Source of the DNA: Mercurialis annua
Lineage: Eukaryota; Streptophyta; Magnoliopsida; Malpighiales; Euphorbiaceae
Assembly: GCF_937616625.2 (NCBI RefSeq)
Contig: NC_065576.1
Coordinates: forward strand, 2,110,501 to 2,174,500
DNA length: 64,000 nt
Direction: 5' to 3'
The notes beneath the pieces were generated by a model, which saw only the letters and a list, made by a program, of their open reading frames with translations, was not told the DNA's origin and did no database searches. Made by a program: the position numbers and the translations under genes. Positions 57,236 through 64,000 of this stretch are shown here, in pieces. Position 1 is the first letter of the stretch; the number at the start of each line of letters is the position of its first letter.

Positions 57236-58996
57236 TTAGTTTGAATATATATGGAAAATTTAAAGATACCGTTTCATAATTGAAACTCGTTCAGAACACC
57301 TCATAGAATAAAAAAAGGTTAATCATTACTATATTTTTTTAGTAAAATCACTCTAATGAATCTTTAATCTATTTTAATTTTTTCATCCATCAATTTCCAT
57401 GAATTGGTGTAACTAACAAGTTAATGAAGGAGATTATCACACGGATGGAAAATTTATTAAGACTAGGCCTAATAAATAAATACTACTATATTTATATCTC
57501 TTATTATTGCTAATTAATATAAATTTGAGTATAAAATAATGAAATTAAACACATAATACCAAAGAGATAAAGAGTACTTGTAATTTTTAAAGTGCCTTGA
57601 GTATCAAGTATTCTACAAAGTGTCGGTGGCTTTTTTTTGGATGCTTTAACCCATTTTGGTCCTTTGGAATCTTTTCTTATTTTATGCAAACCATGTTTTC
57701 TTTGTGAAATTAAAGCTTTAACGTATTTTAGTATATTTTTTTTCTTTCTAAAACGATTTTAGAGTTCATCCGATCCAGTCCAATCAAGGGATTGATTTGG
57801 AATTATTGGTTTAACCGGTGACAAACAATTGGTTCGATTAAGAATTTATCGATTTGATTAAAACCAATTTAGCTTAATCATCTTATATTTTAAATAGACT
57901 GATCAAATTATCGATTTTAATCGAAACCAATTTAATCAATTGATCAAAACCTAGATAATATAAAACCGAACTAAACAAATTAGGTTGATTCATTTTGGTT
58001 ATATCAATAAAAACAAAAGAATTATTAAATGTTTAATTAATATCCGTTAACTTAATTTAAAATACTTAACCATAATGAATAATCAACCCTAGTGACAATA
58101 TACTATATTATATGCAACAATATATAATACAGACTTTTTAAGAGAATTACCACAAGATTTGCTCCATTTCTGAACTGAATAATTCAATGACTCGTTGAGT
58201 GACGCCAAAAAGTAGTTATTTGCTTAATTAATTATTGCATAGATTGCGCCCATATAACTGCAGAATTGATGCAAATGTTTTACAAGTCAACAGACTTCAC
58301 TAAATTAATCAATCAAAGCACTACTTCAACAACTCCGGTATTATGTACTTTTTTAGTCAAATATTTTGCAAATATGTAACATATATATAGCTTTTAAGAT
58401 AAAATAAATATTGAAAGAAAAAAATAATGAAATTATTCACAAAGTTATTGTTATTATTTTTTGTTTTATTTTTTTGTCAAAGATTGTTTTTGTTTTAGGA
58501 TATAGAGACGTCGGCAGTGTAATGCACAAATCCCACCTTGGACCTTCACAAACAGTCAGATTATCAGACAATCTGAGTGAATCGAGAGATAAGGGTCATT
58601 TATGCCTCTAAGGTTTGACTCGAGAATTAAGTAAGCTTTCAATGTTAAAAAAAGTTCAAATATGCCCCTAACATCTTAAAAAGTAAACAACCAGACCTTC
58701 CGATTTCGACAACCAGCCTCCTAACGTCTCATTTATGAGTCAAAATTAGGGTCTGTTTGTACACTTTTTAAAACATTAAGGGTAAATTTGAACCTTTTCG
58801 GATGTTAGGGTCTCACTTTATCCTATAGACAAACGTTAGGACATATGTGACCCTTTTCCGTGAATTAATGGTAAATATATAGTGTTACCCATTTTCACTG
58901 GTGGAAATGCATAAATGTATAGTAAATAATTATCCATTATAAATTTAACTTTTTAAGTAATACTTTTAATATAAAACTTAATAGTAATAGTAAATA

Positions 58997-59371
58997 GGCT
59001 TAATGTCTTAAAAAACCCTGACCTTTCATCTCCTTTTCCATCCTACCCTGACGTTGCAAATCTGTCAATTTTACCCTATTTTGCATTTTTTTTCATTTCG
59101 ATTGTACTCTAAAGCATAAAATTGACCTTTATTTATTTGTCAAAATTTTTCTAAATTGACCCTTTTTGCATTAGATTAATTTTTTATATTAAATTGACCA
59201 TTTTAAAAAAAAATTATCGAACTTTTGTCAAATAAATAAAGGTCAATTTTATGCTTTAGGGTACAATTGAAATGAAAAAATACAAACTGGGATAAAATTG
59301 ACAATTTTTCAACGTCAGGGTAGGATTGAAAAGGAGATGAAAGGTCGGGTTTTTTTTTAAAGCATTAAGCC
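58997..59371. mobile_element. Mutator-type fold-back MITE, 375 bp, perfect 9-bp target duplication
   Basis: Starts GGCTTAATGTCTTAAAAAAC and ends as the inverted form (TTTAAAGCATTAAGCC). Flanked on both sides by tagtaaata. It is almost entirely palindromic: the arms pair through CCTGACGTTGCAAATCTGTC and AAAGCATAAAATTGACC to a small centre. The outer arm wording is shared with 19486-19988 and 45475-48171, but the centre differs, so it is a related subfamily. Confidence 0.9.
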
Positions 59372-59428
59372 TAGTAAATAATTATCATGAATTTGTATTT
59401 GACCATATTCTACCCTATATAATAATAA

Positions 59429-59775
59429 GGCTTAATCATCTAAAAACATCTCACTTTTTTTATTTTTTGTTTGTGGCCTCATCTTTTAAAATTTTTAATT
59501 TTAACTTTTTTTAGTTTTAATTGTAACCATTTGTTCAAATTGAAGTAAAAAAATTTCAAATACGTTGTTTATATTATTTCATATTATTCCAATTCACACT
59601 TTTATCGTAATTTTTTAATATGAAACAACATGAAGAGTAGATTTAAACTTTTTACACCCCAATTTAAACAAATAACTGTAATTGAAACTAAAAATTAAAA
59701 AGTACGCTAAAAATGAAAGATTTTAAAATGTGGAGCTATACAAATATAAAGTATTTTTGAATGATTAAATCCAAT
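59429..59775. mobile_element. Diverged Mutator-type fold-back element
   Basis: GGCTTAATCATCTAAAAACA at the left is mirrored by TATTTTTGAATGATTAAATCC at the right. The arms also share TGTAACCATTTGTTCAAATT and its complement. No clear 9-bp duplication, so it is an older copy; it lies 58 bp from the previous element. Confidence 0.5.
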
Positions 59776-62242
59776 TAATTTTTTGTGTGGAAAGCTTAGA
59801 ATCATTAAATCTTCATTGATAAAATTACAAACATGAATCAATTTTACATATGATTACAGAAATAGATGACAAAAGATAAAGACGAAAAGGAGAATAATCA
59901 TTCAAAATTTGGTAAGCTATGGAATGAGCAACATTGAAGTATTTTAGTTGGCTTTCTACTTGAAAAGGACTCTTACTATACCCCATTTTCATTCAATATC
60001 ATCATCATCAATCATATATATATTTCGACAAAAAAAATTATACACACACACACACAACAATAACAATTTTTCATACATCGCCACGATACCCCATCCCCAT
60101 TTTCTGCCAAAATAAAATTAAATAACTATGAATTCAGGAGTGAGCAGAAAATAAATAAATAAATAAAGCCGAAAAACGGGAGAAGAAAAAAAGCAAGATG
60201 AGATGATTAAAATAAAAATAATATCTATGACTGATGGATAAGGTAGATAACCTATCGAGATGTGTTGTTAGAGGTGGAGTTGGAAATTAATATAGTTTGG
60301 AAGGGCTGAATTGTACAAGAAAAAAGTTGGAGGAGCTAATTGTAACAAATTACCAACTACATTTGAAAAAATAAAAATTGATAACTGTATTCAGAAAAAT
60401 AAAAAATTGATAACTGTATTCAAATAAATAAATAAATTAAAAGAATACGTATCAAAAAAGAAATTGGGAGGCGGCCGTCCTCTCCTCCTAAAAGAGTGGT
60501 TTTCAATTTGTATGTTGTTGTACTATTTTTTTGTTGATGTTATTCATATTCTATCAATTTCAAACCGTGCTGTTATGATACGATTAATAAATAATTTACG
60601 ATACTGTTGTTTTTAATTTTATTAATATATTTAATAGATTGGTATGATACAAATAAGATCTGCCAATCTGTTTTAACATTTCTAAGATGTAATCATGTAA
60701 GTGGATTTCTTTTTAATTAACTTGTTAGATTAGGAATTCGTATTTAATAAAGAATATTGATAGACAACTATGCTTAATTATATTTTGATGTTTATGTTAT
60801 AGTAATGAAGATCTCCCTATCTTAGTAAATGAATGATATTTAGACATAGAAGATCATATAAGAAAATTATTTGTGTTCAATAATAGTAAGAGTTATACAA
60901 TTAGGAAGAGACTGCCGACAAAATAAACATCACTCATTATTGCCCAAAGAGGTATGCAAATTAGCACTAAAAATTATTGACCTGAAGTCACCCAATTTGC
61001 TGGCTTGTTCTTGCATCAGTCAAGCCTAAAAACAAATAGGTCCAATTTTTTTTTCAATTATTCAATACAATAATAGTATTAAACAAATATTTTTATTAGT
61101 TATACTATAATTCTAAGAAAGTATATTAATTATAATCAAATTCAGTAAATTATCATTTCATTGAGATATTATTAAGTGGCAATATATGTTTTTTTTATAT
61201 TTATATTTTTAATTAATTGTATGAGCTTAATAATTATAAGTAACTATCCAATGGTTCCATATGAGTGAATTAGACTCAGTTAATTTTATTAATAAATCTA
61301 ATAATAATTAAAATAACAATTTTAAATTAAATTGCAATTAAATAATTTATTTTTTAATTAATATTGATAAAATTTCTGATTTTATGTATCATTAACCCTT
61401 AAAGTGACAAATTAAATAAAAGCATAAAGTGAGTAATGAAGAGTGACGGTGGCAACACTTGTCTGGCTATTCACATGGGATGGGAGCAATTTTCTAAAAA
61501 AACAAGATCTCGAAATAAATAAATAAAAAAACAATTATCTACCAAAAATGGTAAGTATTTAACTAACAATGGCAAGTAATAAACTTTTAATTACCAAAAA
61601 TAAAACTTTAAAAAACACTTGTTCAGAATTAAATCATTAAACAGACAAGCACATGCACATGAGAGGTCTGAGATTTTTCAAGTTTTATTCAAAAAAGTTA
61701 GTACAATTAATAATCTTTCTAATTTTTTCTTAAAATCTCCATTGTTTATTCGCTAGCAAGCTAAATTTTGGTAGGGTAAATTGAGAGATCGCAATCAGAA
61801 AAAATGGGGCCATGAGAGTTGAATGTGGTTGGAAACTTGTCTTTGTATAATACTGAAAATATTATTAAAATTTGAAGCAAACTCTATAAACAAAATTTAG
61901 ATCTTTGTAGATCTAAATTTTATTCCACCACACAACCACCCCCACCCCCATCACCGCCACTGCCACTGCCACCGTCATTTTCAGGCAATGACATGTTAAG
62001 TGTAGTTTGATGTTGTCTGTCTGAACCTTAAAATTTAAGGTTTGAGGTATTCTTAAAAATTGGTTCTTACATATATTTCTTGATTTGAAGCTGATAAAGT
62101 TTCAATCTTTGCATCTGGGTATTACAAATTATTGATTTTTTTTTGTTATAGAGGCAAAAGGGTATTCGAAAATATAATTACATTTTGATTATTTGCTTGT
62201 TTTTGCCATTTTTTCAGATTTTCAAACTGTGCATACAATATA

Positions 62243-63675
62243 ATGGTGGCTGCAAATGGGCTAGTTCTTCCAATTCTAGGGTTTGCTTCATGTATAGCAT
62301 TCATTTACATGTCTTTTGGAGATTTTAAACTTAGTTATCGTCGCGGCCCGCATTTAGACTTTGTGACCAGGAATGGAACTCAGTTTATGGTGGATGGTAG
62401 ACCTTTTTATATCAATGGGTGGAATTCTTTTTGGTTTATGGATCATTCTGCTGAAGGAGATAGGAAACCTAGAGTGAGTGCAATGTTGCAAGCTGGTGCA
62501 AAGATGGGTCTTACTGTTTGTAGAACATGGGCCTTTAATGATGGTGATTATAATGCTCTTCAAATCTCCCCTGGAAAATTCGATGAGCGTGTCTTTCAGG
62601 TATGACGAGTGCATTTCTTTGAACTAGTTTCGTAGTTTTCTTGTTGTTGATTACTTGATTGTTTGAGTAGAAATTGATTTGAATTTATTTCATGAGCTTG
62701 TTTTCATGATTAAGTTATGATTTGAGTCTTTTCTATGAATTGATTTAAGTATTTATTTGTTTGTTTCCTCTTTAATTAAGATGCCTTACAAAGGCATGGA
62801 TTGGCACTAATGATTAGTACTGTTCAGTTGTAAATAACTCAAAACAGGACGCCTGTGTGCCAATGTCACAAATGAGATGCAGAAGCATAGCTCTAAAATG
62901 AATAATTTCATAGCAAAATTGTAATGTTCATAGGCAAATATTAAATGCTCACACATTTGTTCTGAGTTAATTAGGTGTGTACTTTAAGCCTTTCCAATCG
63001 AATATGACTACAAAAATGGGTATTTTAAGCTGCTAAATGAGCAATGACGATAAGGAACCGAGACAAAGAACCGTCCTGAGTGTTTTAATGCCTGAAAAAT
63101 GTTGGTAGGGTGCAAATAAATCTTTTTATTGTTTGCTATTTTCTCTTCTTTCTATTATGTATGAGAGAAGAGCAAAAGAAAAATTTATACAGCGTCTTCA
63201 TTTAATAACTTTATCTCCATATTTCATCGACATTTGTAGTTCCATTCATGATTCTTCCATTCCATGTAATAACTGTACTATTTTCCCCCTAAGACAAGCG
63301 TTAATTTTTTATACTAGAGCTTTCTTCTTTGTGTGTTTATATATTGGGGCTAATCATACTTCAAGCTGTCTGCAGTACTACCTCATTGAAAATGTCCAAA
63401 TATGTTACGGTATCATAAGAATGATCATGTTACTTCTCAATCTGTTTTTTTGATTTTAATGACATTTATTGTGGTAGGCATTGGATCATGTCATTGCAGA
63501 AGCAGGACAACATCGAGTCAGGCTGCTTCTAAGTTTAGTCAACAATTTAAAAGCATATGGTGGAAAAACTCAGTATGTGAAGTGGGCATGGGAAGAAGGC
63601 ATTGGCATGAGCTCATCAAATGATTCCTTCTTCTATGATCCAACCATCAAAAAATACTTCAAGAACTATATAAAG
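62243..63675 (+). CDS. Mannan endo-1,4-beta-mannosidase (GH5), first two exons, right-truncated
   Basis: Exons 62243-62599 (119 codons) and 63478-63675 (66 codons), GT..AG, phase 0; the donor after 63675 leads to exons outside the window. The N-terminus [20 protein letters not shown] is a hydrophobic signal or anchor (residues about 5-25). The mature start [20 protein letters not shown], then GWNSFWFM, and the [20 protein letters not shown] block, are the typical first beta strands of plant GH5_7 mannanases. Exon 2 holds the [20 protein letters not shown] strand and a [14 protein letters not shown] helix. The two catalytic Glu residues lie in the missing exons. Family role: cuts beta-1,4-mannan backbones in cell walls. 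I would place it near MAN2/MAN6-like members because of the membrane-anchor-like N-terminus, without certainty. Confidence 0.93.
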
Positions 63676-64000
63676 GTAAATGGGCATCTAGCTTTCAAAA
63701 CAAATCTATTGGGCGTAAAACTTTGCTGATGTACTTGAGCTCATCAAATGGTTCTCTATTTCGGTCACCAAAACTATGCCACTAGCACACATATATCACA
63801 TTGCTGAAACAATTGACTCCCAAATTTTAAATGCCTGTACTAGGACAGTCCATTATTCTGCTTAAATTGAAGGTCCAACTCTTTGCTATCTGAAGGCCCT
63901 ACGCGTTTCTCTCTCATTCTGTAACTGATACAGGATTATAATTTTATAACTTGTGTCATGTTGGATTGTATGCACATATTATGATATTAAGGAGCTATAG
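63676..64000. other. Second intron of the mannanase gene
   Basis: Starts GTAAATGG after codon AAG. No acceptor followed by mannanase-like sequence is seen before the window edge, so the intron is at least 325 bases long. Confidence 0.75.

Larger units (their letters stand above)
54270..62242. other. Long intergenic region, AT-rich, transposon remnants only
   Basis: About 8 kb without a supported gene. Recognisable content: MITE-like elements at 55313-55610, 58997-59371 and 59429-59775, a SINE-like piece at 57093-57235, CGGTT-type repeat remnants at 57770-58000, a 58610-58860 stretch with GGTCATTTATGCC and ATTAGGGTC words as in plant fold-back elements, and short CA and AAAT microsatellites near 60041 and 60151. 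The 3' end of the 53772 gene and the mannanase promoter lie at the two edges. A C-rich leader-like patch is at 61925-61980. Confidence 0.5.

Noticed and set aside
63133..63453. 106-codon ORF between the mannanase exons
   Set aside because: Lies fully within intron 1 of the mannanase gene, low-complexity hydrophobic, with no family resemblance.

Overview
The window is nuclear DNA from a flowering plant, almost certainly a eudicot. It is AT-rich, its genes have many short introns with GT..AG borders and T-rich acceptors, and the proteins match plant-only families (bHLH162-type factor, DUF506, DUF7865-like, myristoylated plant CDK-like kinase, GH5 mannanase). Most of the non-genic space is made of small DNA transposons, tRNA-derived SINE-like pieces and LTR fragments.

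Layout. 1-2241: right-hand end of a decayed Mutator-like transposase gene fused to a plant mobile domain tail; its 3' part holds one exon-intron unit repeated three times. 2829-3072: a dense cluster of perfect hairpins, including a 101-bp near-perfect palindrome. 3220-3706: a broken gene copy. 4200-5300: ATACATC-rich and GACGCG-rich low-complexity DNA. 5697-10898 (minus): complete 18-exon CPSF100 gene, a subunit of the mRNA cleavage and polyadenylation machinery. 12603-15200 (minus): three-exon bHLH transcription factor. 24738-26394 (minus): three-exon DUF506 gene. 32599-32669: tRNA-Gly(GCC). 34262-39077 (minus): eight-exon CDK-like kinase with an N-myristoylation signal. 49343-49777 (plus): small membrane protein gene preceded by two chained upstream ORFs. 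53772-54269 (plus): another small membrane protein. 62243 to beyond 63675 (plus): first two exons of an endo-beta-mannanase whose remainder lies outside the window.

The genes look like unrelated, independently transcribed plant loci; nothing suggests a gene cluster. The intergenic DNA carries a recurring class of fold-back elements that start GGC, end GCC and are flanked by 9-bp target duplications (19486, 33058, 34653, 41997, 45475, 58997), the signature of non-autonomous Mutator-type elements. One of them (45475-48171) is split by a 2190-bp solo LTR with its own 5-bp duplication, and that LTR holds nine consecutive palindromes built on TGCG-N-CGCA. The hairpin cluster at 2829-3072, the LTR palindrome array, the triplicated exon and the chained upstream ORFs are the most unusual structures here. 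I found no self-contained new biological system.
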